A DNA stretch of 64,000 nt from JAJDZL01 sp965220665 (GCA_965220665.1 CBDCQQ010000005.1:868001-932000), one strand, 5' to 3'. Shown: positions 23,905-34,256, numbered from the stretch's first letter. Numbers and translations: made by a program. Notes: a model not told the origin generated them from the letters alone.

Positions 23905-26613
23905 ATGCAGGGACCGTCAGACGTCACCCGCGGCGATCAACATCGCGCACTTGGGCTCAGTACCATTGCGTTCACCGTATGTTTTGCGGTCTGGACAATT
24001 TTTTCAATTATTGGTGTGCAGATCAAGGCCGATTTGGGGCTTTCTGACACCCAGTTCGGACTGCTAGTTGGTACACCAATCCTTACCGGGTCACTTAGCC
24101 GGATATTCCTAGGAATTTGGTCCGACCAGTATGGCGGGCGCGTGGTTTATCTGTGTGTGATGATTGCTGCTGCAATCGCCACATTTTTACTCAGCTACGC
24201 GAATACCTATGAAATGATGCTGATTGCGGCACTTGGAGTGGGTTTGGCAGGTGGTTCGTTTGCGGTCGGAATCGCCTATGTCTCCAGATGGTACCCTTCA
24301 CAAAAACAGGGTTCAGCACTTGGCATTTTCGGCGTTGGAAACGTTGGTGCGGCAGTCACCAAATTCACTGCTCCTTTTGTCATGGTGGCATTCGGTTGGA
24401 ATACTGTCGCGGTAGTCTGGGCCGCCGCCCTGGTGGTCATTGCGATCATCTTCTGGTTCACGACAAAAGATGATCCGGTTGTGGTGGCAAGACGTAAGGA
24501 GGGGAAGAAACCGCGTTCCACTCTGATGGAAATTGAGCCACTGAAGAACATTCAGGTGTGGCGATTCTCACTGTACTACTTTTTCGTGTTCGGTGCCTTT
24601 GTCGCACTCGCTTTGTGGCTTCCGCGCTACCTTGTTGGAGTTTATGGACTCGATATCAAGACCGCGGGTTTGCTGGCTGCGCTTTACTCAATTCCAGCGA
24701 GTATCTTTCGCGCTTATGGCGGCAAACTGTCGGATCGCTATGGTGCCCGCCGGGTAATGTATTGGACATTCGGGGTTTCAGTAGCCTGTACATTCCTGCT
24801 CTCTTACCCCAACACTGAATATGTGGTGCAAGGTATTGAAGGTCCAATTTCGTTTTCTGTCTCAATGGGATTAGTGCCATTTGTCATTCTCGTGTTCATT
24901 CTAGGATTTTTCATGTCGCTTGGAAAAGCGGCTGTATACAAACATATACCGGTCTATTACCCAGGCCACGTTGGTGCGGTTGGCGGACTGGTGGGAATGA
25001 TAGGTGGATTAGGCGGATTCGTTTTGCCGTTGGCATTTGGCGTAATGAATGACGTTACCGGAATCTGGACCAGCAACTTTATGCTGCTATTTGTCTTGGT
25101 GTTTATTGCTCTGATGTGGATGCATCTATCGATTTTGCGAATGGAGAGGGAGGTCTTGCCAGACAATGTGAAAGAACTTCCGCAATTGCCTGAGATGGAG
25201 GAAATTCACGAACCTGAGCATGCCAAGGCGATGTCGCCGGCAACTCTGGAAGACTGGCGGCCCGAAGATGAAGATTTCTGGAAGACAACCGGGCAGCGAA
25301 TCGCAAGACGGAATCTTTGGATCTCAATACCGTGTTTGCTACTGGCGTTTTCGGTATGGCTGGTTTGGAGTGTTGTCGTTGCCAAACTACCGTCAATCGG
25401 GTTCAAGTACACGACTGACCAGCTATTTTGGCTGGCTGCACTCCCAGGTTTGTCGGGTGCAACATTGCGAATTTTCTATTCGTTCATGGTTCCGATCTTT
25501 GGCGGTCGCTTGTGGACTACTCTATCCACCGCCACTTTGCTGGTACCAGCGATCGGGATTGGTTATGCGGTACAGGACCCAAGCACACCATATGCCATTT
25601 TCTTGGGACTGGCGTTGCTTTGCGGTCTAGGCGGTGGCAACTTTGCTTCATCCATGTCGAATATCAGTTTCTTCTTTCCCCGGTCTCAGAAAGGACAGGC
25701 TTTGGCGATGAACGCAGGGCTGGGAAATGCCGGTGTCAGCGTGATGCAATTTGCCGTTCCGCTAGTCATCACTGCAGGTGTTTTTGGTGCATTAGGTGGT
25801 TCCCCTCAGACGACCGATACGGGCACTCAAATCTGGCTGCAGAACGCCGGTTTTGTGTGGGTTCCATTTCTACTAGTGTCAGTCGCTGCAGCCTGGTTCG
25901 GGATGAACGACATCGAATCTTCGAAAGCTTCATTTCGTGATCAGTCCATTATCTTCCGACGCGCACACAACTGGATTATGTGCTGGCTCTACACCGGCAC
26001 GTTTGGTTCATTTATTGGATTTTCAGCGGGATTTCCATTGCTGGCCAAGACCCAATTTCCGGATATCGATTCGCTCAAGTTCGTATTTCTTGGCCCACTA
26101 ATCGGCGCATTGTCGCGCGCTGCGACGGGTTGGATGTCTGATCGCTACGGCGGTGGACGAATAACGTTCTGGACATTCAGTTTCATGATCTTAGCAGTAG
26201 CTGGTGTGATTTACTTCATCACCATCAAGGATCAACCTGGTGCATTCTGGGGATTCTTTGCGATGTTCATGCTGCTGTTTTTCGCAACAGGGGTCGGGAA
26301 TGCATCGACATTTCAGATGATCCCTGTCATCATGCGCCTCGAAGTCGGACGACTGATGCCTTCATTGTCCGCGGTTGAAAGCCGCCGACAGTCCGAAAAA
26401 GAATCAGCTGCGATTATCGGGTTTACATCGGCGATTGCTGCATACGGTGCATTCTTCATACCAAAATCATACGGTACATCGATCGCCATGACGGGTGAAC
26501 CACTCGTGGCATTGTGGGGATTCCTGATCTTCTACGTGACGTGCGCACTATTGACATGGCGAGTTTACACCTGTAAGAACGGTTTGTTGTATGATGTTGA
26601 ACGAAATGCGTAG
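23905..26613 (+). CDS. narK: Fused NarK1-NarK2 nitrate/nitrite transporter
   Basis: 902-residue fusion of two MFS transporters with about 24 membrane helices. The first half (about 1-425) is NarK1-like, a proton-coupled nitrate importer: FSIIGVQIKADLGLSDTQFG, GLAGGSFAVGIAYVSRWYP and a GKLSDRYGARRVMYW loop. A hydrophilic linker covers about 430-470. The second half is NarK2-like, a nitrate/nitrite antiporter: GLGGGNFASSMSNISFFFP, KGQALAMNAGLGNAGVSVMQ and TGWMSDRYGGGRITFW. The same fusion is known from Paracoccus denitrificans. The start is supported by TAAGGAGG 11-16 bases upstream. It precedes narG by 60 bases and is surely part of the respiratory nitrate operon. Confidence 0.93.
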   Translation: MQGPSDVTRGDQHRALGLSTIAFTVCFAVWTIFSIIGVQIKADLGLSDTQFGLLVGTPILTGSLSRIFLGIWSDQYGGRVVYLCVMIAAAIATFLLSYANTYEMMLIAALGVGLAGGSFAVGIAYVSRWYPSQKQGSALGIFGVGNVGAAVTKFTAPFVMVAFGWNTVAVVWAAALVVIAIIFWFTTKDDPVVVARRKEGKKPRSTLMEIEPLKNIQVWRFSLYYFFVFGAFVALALWLPRYLVGVYGLDIKTAGLLAALYSIPASIFRAYGGKLSDRYGARRVMYWTFGVSVACTFLLSYPNTEYVVQGIEGPISFSVSMGLVPFVILVFILGFFMSLGKAAVYKHIPVYYPGHVGAVGGLVGMIGGLGGFVLPLAFGVMNDVTGIWTSNFMLLFVLVFIALMWMHLSILRMEREVLPDNVKELPQLPEMEEIHEPEHAKAMSPATLEDWRPEDEDFWKTTGQRIARRNLWISIPCLLLAFSVWLVWSVVVAKLPSIGFKYTTDQLFWLAALPGLSGATLRIFYSFMVPIFGGRLWTTLSTATLLVPAIGIGYAVQDPSTPYAIFLGLALLCGLGGGNFASSMSNISFFFPRSQKGQALAMNAGLGNAGVSVMQFAVPLVITAGVFGALGGSPQTTDTGTQIWLQNAGFVWVPFLLVSVAAAWFGMNDIESSKASFRDQSIIFRRAHNWIMCWLYTGTFGSFIGFSAGFPLLAKTQFPDIDSLKFVFLGPLIGALSRAATGWMSDRYGGGRITFWTFSFMILAVAGVIYFITIKDQPGAFWGFFAMFMLLFFATGVGNASTFQMIPVIMRLEVGRLMPSLSAVESRRQSEKESAAIIGFTSAIAAYGAFFIPKSYGTSIAMTGEPLVALWGFLIFYVTCALLTWRVYTCKNGLLYDVERNA

Positions 26614-26673
26614 AAAACACCGGATGCTACCTAGGACGTCAATTGATGAATTTATATTCAAACGGAGGATGGT

Positions 26674-29600
26674 ATGAGCTTTCTCCTTGATCGACTGAAC
26701 TTTTTCAGTAAGCAAACTGATCCATTTTCAGAAGGACATGGGGTCACCACTGACGAAAATCGCGATTGGGAGACGACATATCGAAATCGCTGGCAGCATG
26801 ACAAAATCGTGCGCTCAACACACGGGGTCAACTGTACAGGTTCCTGTTCCTGGAAAATCTTTGTGAAGGGAGGTATTGTTACCTGGGAAACACAGCAAAC
26901 GGATTACCCGCGTACGCGACCTGATCTGCCGAATCATGAGCCGCGCGGCTGCTCCCGTGGTGCTAGTTACAGTTGGTATCTGTATTCAGGTAGTCGGCTC
27001 AAGTATCCGCTGATTCGTTCGCGCTTGCTGAAACTTTGGCGCGAAGCAAGAAAAACGATGGAACCTGTGGCAGCTTGGAAATCCATTGTTGAAGACCCCG
27101 ACAAGCGTTCAGACTATACCGAGGTGCGTGGGCTTGGTGGTTTCATTCGCGCAAATTGGGATGAAGCGTCGGAATTGGTTGCTTCAGCCAACGCATATAC
27201 AGTCAAGACATACGGACCTGACAGGATTAACGGATTTTCACCAATTCCGGCGATGTCAATGGTGTCCTATGCAGCTGGCTCACGTTATCTCTCACTTCTG
27301 GGCGGCGTAAGCATGTCGTTCTATGATTGGTACTGCGATCTGCCACCATCCTCACCTCAAACCTGGGGTGAGCAGACTGATGTGCCCGAATCGGCAGACT
27401 GGTACAACTCAGGATTTTTGATGTTGTGGGGTTCGAATGTTCCGCAAACCCGTACACCAGACGCCCATTTTTATACCGAAGCGCGTTATCGTGGTGCAAA
27501 ATCGGTTGTTGTTACACCCGACTATAGTGAAGCCGCAAAGTTTGCTGATATTTGGCTGAATCCGAAGCAAGGTACAGATTCAGCTTTGGCGATGGCGCTC
27601 GGACATGTAATTTTGCGAGAATTTCACATTGATCGACAGAGTGAGTATTTCACTGACTATTGCCGCCGGTATACCGACATGCCGATGCTGGTGCGGCTGG
27701 TCGAGAAGGATGGCAACCTCATACCCGAGAGGCTTGTAAGAGCCTCAGATTTCGAAGACTCGATGGGAGAGAAAAACAACCCAGACTGGAAGACCATTGC
27801 GATTGACGAAAAATCCGGAAAATTCGTTGTACCGCTCGGTTCAGTCGGATTCCGATGGGGTGAAAAGGGTAAATGGAATCTAGAAACCAAAGACTCGTCA
27901 GAATCTGAGGTTCAGTTGCGACTGTCAAATATTGAACAGTCTGCACGAGACGATGTCGTTGAGGTCGGATTTCCATATTTCGGTAATCGAAAACATGATT
28001 ACTTTAAAGGTTCAGATCATCCTGACGTACTGATGCGGCGCGTGCCGGTCAAACGTTTGAAACTGAAAGATGGTGAGTTTTGGGTCGCTACGGTATTTGA
28101 CCTGTTCGTGACTAACTACGGTCTTGACCGCGGGCTTGGGGGAGACAACGTTGCCAATTCGTATGACGAAAACATTCCCTACACACCTGCCTGGGCTGAA
28201 ACAATCACCGGTGTTCGCGCTGATGCGATTGCAACTGTTGCTCGAGAGTTCGCTCGTAATGCCGAAAAGACAGAAGGCCGCTCAATGGTCATACTTGGTG
28301 CCGCGTTAAACCACTGGTATCACATGGACATGAACTACCGGGGCATCATCAACATGCTGGTAATGTGCGGTTGCGTCGGAAAGTCTGGCGGCGGGTGGTC
28401 TCATTACGTCGGCCAGGAAAAGCTGAGACCTCAGACTGGCTGGCTACCACTCGCATTTGCATTGGACTGGGGACGTCCACCGAGACAAATGAACTCAACC
28501 TCGTTCTGGTACGCCCATACTGATCAGTGGCGCTATGAATCACTAGGCATTGACGAAATTGTCTCGCCGACTGCGCCGGAAGGCCCCTGGGATGGCGCAT
28601 TAATTGATTACAACGTCCGTGCTGAACGTATGGGGTGGCTGCCTTCATCGCCGCAACTTGCAATGAACCCATTGACAATTAGCGAAAAGGCAAAAGATGC
28701 TGGATTGGAGGTTCCAGCATATTTGGTGGAGAAATTGAAAAATGGTGAAATCACCATGTCGTGTGAAGACCCGGACAATCCGATAAATTGGCCGCGCAAT
28801 CTGTTCGTTTGGCGATCAAATTTGCTCGGTTCTTCGGGCAAGGGACACGAGTACTTTTTGAAGCACTTGCTGGGCACAAACCACGGGGTGCAAGGTAAAG
28901 AGCTTGGTGACGACGCTACGAACAAACCGCTCGAAGTTGCGTGGCATGAATCAGCTCCACAAGGCAAACTTGATCTTTTGGTCACACTGGATTTTCGAAT
29001 GTCCACTACCTGCATGTATTCGGATGTAGTATTGCCGACTGCCACCTGGTACGAAAAAAATGATCTGAATACTTCCGACATGCATCCTTTCATTCATCCG
29101 CTATCTTCCGCTGTTGATCCAGTATGGGAGTGTCGAAGCGACTGGGAGATCTACAAAACAATTGCAAAGAAGTTCTCTGAAGTTGCACCGGAAGTATTGG
29201 GTGTCGAGACGGATGTTGTTCTGGTGCCGATACTGCATGATACTCCGGCAGAAATTGCCCAAGCGATCGATGTCAAGGAATGGAAACGCGGGGAAACAGA
29301 ACCGATACCGGGTAAAACCATGCCCGGAATCGCAGTGGTTGAGCGCGACTATCCGAATGTATACAAACGTTTTACAGCGCTGGGTCCCTTGATGGATAAA
29401 CTTGGAAACGGCGGTAAAGGTATCGCCTGGAACACGCAACATGAAGTGGAATATCTGGCGCGCCTTAACGGTGTAGTTACCGAAGAGGGTCCGACTAAGG
29501 GTATGCCTCGAATCGAAAGTGATATTGATGCGACTGAGGTCATTCTCTCGCTTGCGCCTGAAACCAATGGGGAGGTTGCTGTCAAAGCATGGTCTGCCCT

Positions 29601-30417
29601 TTCTGAAAATACCGGTCGCGATCATGCGCATTTGGCGGCGAGCAAGGAGGAAGAAAAAATACGTTTTCGGGATGTCGTAGCACAGCCGCGTAAGATCATT
29701 TCTTCGCCAACCTGGTCTGGAATTGAATCGGAAAGCGTGTGCTACAACGCCGGGTATACAAACGTACATGAACTGATTCCGTGGCGGACGCTCAGCGGAC
29801 GTCAGCAACTTTATCAGGATCATCTGTGGATGCGGGTTTTTGGCGAGAGTCTTTGTGTTTACCGCCCGCCCATCGATACGAAAACCATTAAGCCGATTAT
29901 TGATGCCAAAGATGATGGAATGCCACAGGTGGTGCTGAATTTCATCACCCCTCACCAAAAATGGGGGATTCATTCAACCTACACCGACAATCTTCTAATG
30001 CTGACGCTCTCGCGTGGCGGACCGATTGTCTGGATTTCAGAAATTGACGCCCAGAAAGCGAATATTTCCGATAACGACTGGGTCGAGGCATACAACACGA
30101 ATGGTGCCCTGGTTGCTCGGGCCGTGGTATCGCAGCGTATTCGTGAGGGAACCATGTATATGTACCATGCACAGGAAAAAATTGTTAACGTACCTGGTTC
30201 GCAGGTAACCGGGCAACGTGGCGGGATTCACAATTCTGTTACGCGTACCGTGGTGAAACCGACACACATGATCGGTGGGTACGCACAACAATCCTATGGA
30301 TTCAATTACTACGGTACGGTTGGTTCAAACCGAGATGAGTTCGTTATCGTACGCAAGGTCAAAAAGATTGATTGGATGGAAGAACCGATTTCTAAGAAGA
30401 TGGAGGTAACACTATGA
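26674..30417 (+). CDS. narG: Respiratory nitrate reductase, alpha subunit
   Basis: 1247 residues, the same length as E. coli NarG, the cytoplasm-facing Mo-bis-MGD catalytic subunit that reduces nitrate to nitrite. FS0 cluster ligands sit at the E. coli positions: His50, Cys54, Cys58 (THGVNCTGSCSW) and Cys93 (RGCSRG). The molybdenum ligand Asp222 is in DWYCDLPP. Further landmarks are RGIINMLVMCGCVGKSGGGW, FRMSTTCMYSDVVLPTATWY and NVPGSQVTGQRGGIHNS. No Tat leader is needed beyond the vestigial N terminus. Strong GGAGG at the right distance before ATG. It overlaps narH by 4 bases. Confidence 0.98.
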   Translation: MSFLLDRLNFFSKQTDPFSEGHGVTTDENRDWETTYRNRWQHDKIVRSTHGVNCTGSCSWKIFVKGGIVTWETQQTDYPRTRPDLPNHEPRGCSRGASYSWYLYSGSRLKYPLIRSRLLKLWREARKTMEPVAAWKSIVEDPDKRSDYTEVRGLGGFIRANWDEASELVASANAYTVKTYGPDRINGFSPIPAMSMVSYAAGSRYLSLLGGVSMSFYDWYCDLPPSSPQTWGEQTDVPESADWYNSGFLMLWGSNVPQTRTPDAHFYTEARYRGAKSVVVTPDYSEAAKFADIWLNPKQGTDSALAMALGHVILREFHIDRQSEYFTDYCRRYTDMPMLVRLVEKDGNLIPERLVRASDFEDSMGEKNNPDWKTIAIDEKSGKFVVPLGSVGFRWGEKGKWNLETKDSSESEVQLRLSNIEQSARDDVVEVGFPYFGNRKHDYFKGSDHPDVLMRRVPVKRLKLKDGEFWVATVFDLFVTNYGLDRGLGGDNVANSYDENIPYTPAWAETITGVRADAIATVAREFARNAEKTEGRSMVILGAALNHWYHMDMNYRGIINMLVMCGCVGKSGGGWSHYVGQEKLRPQTGWLPLAFALDWGRPPRQMNSTSFWYAHTDQWRYESLGIDEIVSPTAPEGPWDGALIDYNVRAERMGWLPSSPQLAMNPLTISEKAKDAGLEVPAYLVEKLKNGEITMSCEDPDNPINWPRNLFVWRSNLLGSSGKGHEYFLKHLLGTNHGVQGKELGDDATNKPLEVAWHESAPQGKLDLLVTLDFRMSTTCMYSDVVLPTATWYEKNDLNTSDMHPFIHPLSSAVDPVWECRSDWEIYKTIAKKFSEVAPEVLGVETDVVLVPILHDTPAEIAQAIDVKEWKRGETEPIPGKTMPGIAVVERDYPNVYKRFTALGPLMDKLGNGGKGIAWNTQHEVEYLARLNGVVTEEGPTKGMPRIESDIDATEVILSLAPETNGEVAVKAWSALSENTGRDHAHLAASKEEEKIRFRDVVAQPRKIISSPTWSGIESESVCYNAGYTNVHELIPWRTLSGRQQLYQDHLWMRVFGESLCVYRPPIDTKTIKPIIDAKDDGMPQVVLNFITPHQKWGIHSTYTDNLLMLTLSRGGPIVWISEIDAQKANISDNDWVEAYNTNGALVARAVVSQRIREGTMYMYHAQEKIVNVPGSQVTGQRGGIHNSVTRTVVKPTHMIGGYAQQSYGFNYYGTVGSNRDEFVIVRKVKKIDWMEEPISKKMEVTL

Positions 30418-31943
30418 AGATTCGTGCACAAATCGGCATGGTTCTTAACCTCGACAAATGTATCGGGTGCCACACCTGTTCGGTCACTTGCAAGAACGTT
30501 TGGACGAGCCGGGAAGGAATGGAGTATGCCTGGTTTAACAACGTAGAGACAAAGCCCGGCATCGGATATCCGAAAGACTGGGAAAATCAAAACCGCTGGA
30601 AAGGTGGCTGGACTCGTAAGAAGTCAGGTGATATTGAACCCCGTATGGGCGCCAAGTGGCGTATTTTGGCAAATATTTTTGCTAATCCAGATCTGCCTGA
30701 AATAGACGATTACTACGAACCGTTTACTTTCGATTATGAGCATCTGCAGACGGCTGGGGAAAGTCAGACGATGCCGACCGCTCGCCCGCGATCGCTGATC
30801 ACCGGTGAGCGTATGGAAAAAATTGAGTGGGGGCCAAATTGGGAGGAAATTCTGGGTGGCGAATTCTCCAAGCGGTCCCAAGACTACAACTTTGAAGGTG
30901 TTGAAAAACAGATTTATGGTGAGTTTGAAAATACCTTCATGATGTACTTGCCGCGACTTTGTGAGCATTGCCTTAATCCGTCTTGCGTTGCAGCTTGCCC
31001 ATCTGGTGCTATCTACAAGCGGGAAGAAGACGGAATTGTTCTGATCGATCAGGAGAAATGCCGCGGTTGGAGAATGTGCGTATCCGGATGTCCGTACAAA
31101 AAAATCTATTACAACTGGTCATCCGGAAAATCGGAAAAGTGTATTTTCTGTTATCCCAGAATTGAAGCAGGTGAGCCGACGGTTTGTTCGGAAACCTGCG
31201 TTGGTCGAATTCGATACCTGGGCGTTGTGCTTTACGATGCTGACCGGATCAAGGAGGCAGCCTCGGTCGAAGACGAACACGATTTATATGAGTCACAACT
31301 CGGAATTTTTCTAGATCCAAATGATCCGGATGTCATTGCGCAGGCCCGCGCGGATATGGTTCCCGATGCATGGCTTGAGGCTGCAACCCGTTCACCAATC
31401 TGGAAACTGGCAATGGAGTGGAAAGTTGCATTTCCGCTTCATCCCGAATATCGCACGTTGCCGATGGTTTGGTACGTGCCACCACTGTCACCAATTCAAT
31501 CAGCCGCGGAAGCGGGCAAGATCGGGATAGATAACGAAATGCCAGATGTACGTTCGCTTCGTATTCCGATTCGTTACCTGGCAAACCTGCTGACCGCAGG
31601 TAAGGAAGAACCGGTCGCACAAGCACTTGAGCGTATGTTGGCGATGCGCGGATACATGCGGGCAAAGACTGTCGATGGCGTGATTGATATTGGAATCGCC
31701 AAACAGGTTGGATTGACACCTGATCAAGTCGAGGACATGTATCAGCTAATGGCGATTGCAAATTACGAAGATCGATTTGTGATTCCGACTTCGCACCGCG
31801 AAACGAGTGAGGATGCCTATGACATTCGCGGTGGATGTGGTTTCAGTTTTGGCAATCAATGCTCCGGCGGCACGTCCAAAACTAATCTGTTTGCAACGGC
31901 ACCGCGCAAGACTGTTCGTATATCGACCGAGCTGATCAAGTGA
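30414..31943 (+). CDS. narH: Respiratory nitrate reductase, beta subunit
   Basis: 509-residue iron-sulfur subunit linking NarI haems to NarG. Four Cys groups are visible: CIGCHTCSVTC, CEHCLNPSCVAACP, CRGWRMCVSGCP and CIFCYPRIEAGEPTVCSETC. The Trp in CRGW replaces a Cys, which is how NarH makes one [3Fe-4S] centre beside three [4Fe-4S]. GRIRYLGVVLYDADRI follows. Starts inside the narG stop (ATGA overlap) and overlaps narJ by 4 bases. Confidence 0.98.
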   Translation: MKIRAQIGMVLNLDKCIGCHTCSVTCKNVWTSREGMEYAWFNNVETKPGIGYPKDWENQNRWKGGWTRKKSGDIEPRMGAKWRILANIFANPDLPEIDDYYEPFTFDYEHLQTAGESQTMPTARPRSLITGERMEKIEWGPNWEEILGGEFSKRSQDYNFEGVEKQIYGEFENTFMMYLPRLCEHCLNPSCVAACPSGAIYKREEDGIVLIDQEKCRGWRMCVSGCPYKKIYYNWSSGKSEKCIFCYPRIEAGEPTVCSETCVGRIRYLGVVLYDADRIKEAASVEDEHDLYESQLGIFLDPNDPDVIAQARADMVPDAWLEAATRSPIWKLAMEWKVAFPLHPEYRTLPMVWYVPPLSPIQSAAEAGKIGIDNEMPDVRSLRIPIRYLANLLTAGKEEPVAQALERMLAMRGYMRAKTVDGVIDIGIAKQVGLTPDQVEDMYQLMAIANYEDRFVIPTSHRETSEDAYDIRGGCGFSFGNQCSGGTSKTNLFATAPRKTVRISTELIK

Positions 31944-32659
31944 CCAAGACATTCAAAGTACTGTCAGCGGTTTTATCCTATCCGACTGCGGAGATGCAGG
32001 CCGCGGTAGGCGAAATGCGTGCTGCCGTCACAGAGGAAGCGCTGCTTTCGCAAAAGCAACAGTTGGCACTATTTCAAATTTTGGATGACTTCGCGAAACA
32101 AGATCTGTACGAATTGCAAGAACGCTTTGTACTGTTGTTTGATCGTACCCGGAGTCTGTCTTTGCACCTGTTTGAACATGTACATGGTGAAAGTCGGGAA
32201 AGAGGTCAGGCTATGGTCGATTTAGCGACACTATACAGAGAGAAAGGGCTTGAAATCTCAGATCGGGAACTGCCGGATTACCTACCGCTGTTCCTTGAAT
32301 TTCTGTCGACTCTGCCATTAGATGAGGCGCTATCGACGCTGTCGCAGCCGCTTCACATCATTTCTGCACTCTCGGCTCGCTTGGAGCGACGCAAGAGCAT
32401 ATACGCAACACCATTCAGTGCATTGGAAAGCCTAGCATTGAACGAACCCGAATCCGATGCGGTTCATGCAATCCTCGAAGAACCGGAAGATGATCCCAAT
32501 GACTTTGATCAGCTGGACCGCTTGTGGAAAGATTCTGAAGTTGTATTCGGACCTGGCAGCGGTCAGAATGATGGCTGTACCCAGAGTATGCCAGGTTCAA
32601 CCGGCGTTCGGGTCGCTCCGCCCACTCAGTTGAACAATCCAGATTTATCCGGACGTTAG
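31940..32659 (+). CDS. narJ: Nitrate reductase assembly chaperone
   Basis: 239-residue TorD/NarJ-family chaperone that keeps apo-NarGH competent for Mo-cofactor insertion and membrane attachment; not part of the final enzyme. It begins with a GTG overlapping the narH stop (GTGA). The family signature SLSLHLFEHVHGESRERGQA is present near residue 75, followed by YLPLFLEFLSTLP. The C-terminal tail after about residue 190 is acidic and low in complexity, as in other NarJ. Confidence 0.96.
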   Translation: MTKTFKVLSAVLSYPTAEMQAAVGEMRAAVTEEALLSQKQQLALFQILDDFAKQDLYELQERFVLLFDRTRSLSLHLFEHVHGESRERGQAMVDLATLYREKGLEISDRELPDYLPLFLEFLSTLPLDEALSTLSQPLHIISALSARLERRKSIYATPFSALESLALNEPESDAVHAILEEPEDDPNDFDQLDRLWKDSEVVFGPGSGQNDGCTQSMPGSTGVRVAPPTQLNNPDLSGR

Positions 32660-32663
32660 TACC

Positions 32664-33368
32664 ATGGACAGTTATATCCATATCTTGATATTCGGCTACT
32701 ATCCTTATGTAGCTTTGATTGTGCTGCTAGTTGGCAGTATCGTGCGTTATGATCGAGAACCATATACGTGGCGTTCAGGGTCCAGCCAGCTATTGCGGCG
32801 TAAACAGTTGATAGCTGGTTCGGTGCTCTTCCACGTCGGTGTGTTAATTGTGTTCTTTGGCCACCTTGTCGGCCTGTTGACACCCATTGAGGTGTTTGAC
32901 ATGATGGGTATCAGTCATGGATTCAAACAGTTTGCCGCAATAATTGTCGGCGGTGTTGCTGGGATTATGGCTTTAATTGGTGCGACATTGTTGCTTCACA
33001 GACGGCTTTTTGATTCCAGAATTCGAGCGACCTCGAGCTTTTCAGATACCGCAGTCCTAGTTTTGCTTTACCTTCAACTTCTGTTGGGACTCGCTACCAT
33101 TCTGATTTCTGTTGATCATCTGGATGGTGAAGAAATGGTCAGGTTTATGGAATGGTCACAGGGTATCTTCACTTTCCAAAGTGGCACTGCGGACATCATT
33201 AAGGACGTGCACTGGATTTTTAAACTGCATCTATTCCTCGGGCTGACGATATTTCTGATCTTTCCGTTTACCCGACTTGTACACATGTTTAGCGTGCCTG
33301 TTCGATACCTATGGCGTCCCGGATACCAGATTACCCGGACCAAGCAGAAGACGCGTACCGCTGCCTGA
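32664..33368 (+). CDS. narI: Respiratory nitrate reductase, gamma subunit (cytochrome b)
   Basis: 234-residue, five-helix membrane anchor with two b haems that takes electrons from quinol. The first pair of His ligands is in LFHVGVLIVFFGHLVG (residues 57 and 67); the second pair is in VHWIFKLHLFLGL and FTRLVHMFS. It begins 5 bases after narJ. The ending VRYLWRPGYQITRTK is typical of NarI. The next gene follows within about 15 bases. Confidence 0.97.
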   Translation: MDSYIHILIFGYYPYVALIVLLVGSIVRYDREPYTWRSGSSQLLRRKQLIAGSVLFHVGVLIVFFGHLVGLLTPIEVFDMMGISHGFKQFAAIIVGGVAGIMALIGATLLLHRRLFDSRIRATSSFSDTAVLVLLYLQLLLGLATILISVDHLDGEEMVRFMEWSQGIFTFQSGTADIIKDVHWIFKLHLFLGLTIFLIFPFTRLVHMFSVPVRYLWRPGYQITRTKQKTRTAA

Positions 33369-33381
33369 ACTGAATCATCCT

Positions 33382-34173
33382 GTGTTGCCGGATTCAATCC
33401 GTGTCAACGGCGTCGTAATCCCAAGCAAATCGATTGCTGCGGAAAGCCAGAATCATCCGGCGAGTAACCCGCAAGATGCACAGAAAGCTGCAGTTCGTGC
33501 TTTAGTTGTACGCGAACTTTTATTGCAGGAGGCGCATCGACTCGATTTGATCCCTGATCCCGTATCTGATGGCGAAGGTCGAACAGAAACTGACGAAGAA
33601 GCTTTAGTCAGGCAGCTTCTGGACATTGAGATCAATGTACCCAAAGCAAAGGAAGCAGAGTGTAATCGGTACTACGAAAACAATCTCACTCGTTTTCGAA
33701 CCTCTGACACATATGAACCTAAACACATTTTGATTGCCGCTAACCAAAGCGAAAAAGATGAGTACGCTGCAGCGGTTGCAAAAGCCAGACAACTAATTGA
33801 AGATCTGAAAGAAGTTCCTAACCGGTTCGACGAGCTCGCAGGCAAGCATTCGAACTGCAAATCAAGCGAAAATGGCGGGCTTTTGGGAAGAATAAAACAC
33901 GGGCAGACATCGTACGATTTTGAGAAATGCTTGAGAAAACTCGATGAGGGCCAACTCTATCCAGACCCGATAGAAGCTCCTTATGGCGTGCACATTCTTT
34001 ATCTGATACGGAAGCACCCTGGGCAAACTGTGCCATTTCATTTGGTGCGTGAAAAGATTGAAGAATATTTGAAAGAAGTGAGTTGGCGTCAGGCGGTAAC
34101 CCAGTACATTGAGATTTTGTTTGGAGAGGCCAAAGTGGAAGGCATCACATTTCAGGAAATTGCCAACGAATAG
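33382..34173 (+). CDS. PpiC-type peptidyl-prolyl isomerase (NifM-like) of the nar operon
   Basis: Parvulin-family foldase of about 263 residues, equivalent to the PpiC gene that follows narI in Pseudomonas. The start is uncertain: no in-frame ATG precedes the homologous region, and I use the GTG at 33382, 13 bases after narI; a TTG follows directly, and the open frame extends back into narI to 33277. The N-terminal helical part has SIAAESQNHPASNPQDAQKA and ALVVRELLLQEAHRLDL. The parvulin core covers about 115-230 (YEPKHILIAANQ, SNCKSSENGGLLGRIKHGQT, IEAPYGVHILYL). It probably helps nitrate reductase maturation (inference from linkage). No signal peptide is visible. Confidence 0.85.
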   Translation: MLPDSIRVNGVVIPSKSIAAESQNHPASNPQDAQKAAVRALVVRELLLQEAHRLDLIPDPVSDGEGRTETDEEALVRQLLDIEINVPKAKEAECNRYYENNLTRFRTSDTYEPKHILIAANQSEKDEYAAAVAKARQLIEDLKEVPNRFDELAGKHSNCKSSENGGLLGRIKHGQTSYDFEKCLRKLDEGQLYPDPIEAPYGVHILYLIRKHPGQTVPFHLVREKIEEYLKEVSWRQAVTQYIEILFGEAKVEGITFQEIANE

Positions 34174-34256
34174 ATTGGACGATTTCCAATTCGCCGCAAA
34201 GGCGCAATGGTCTAACGTCGGTACGGCGAACTAATGAGGGAAAGTCAAGCGTTATT

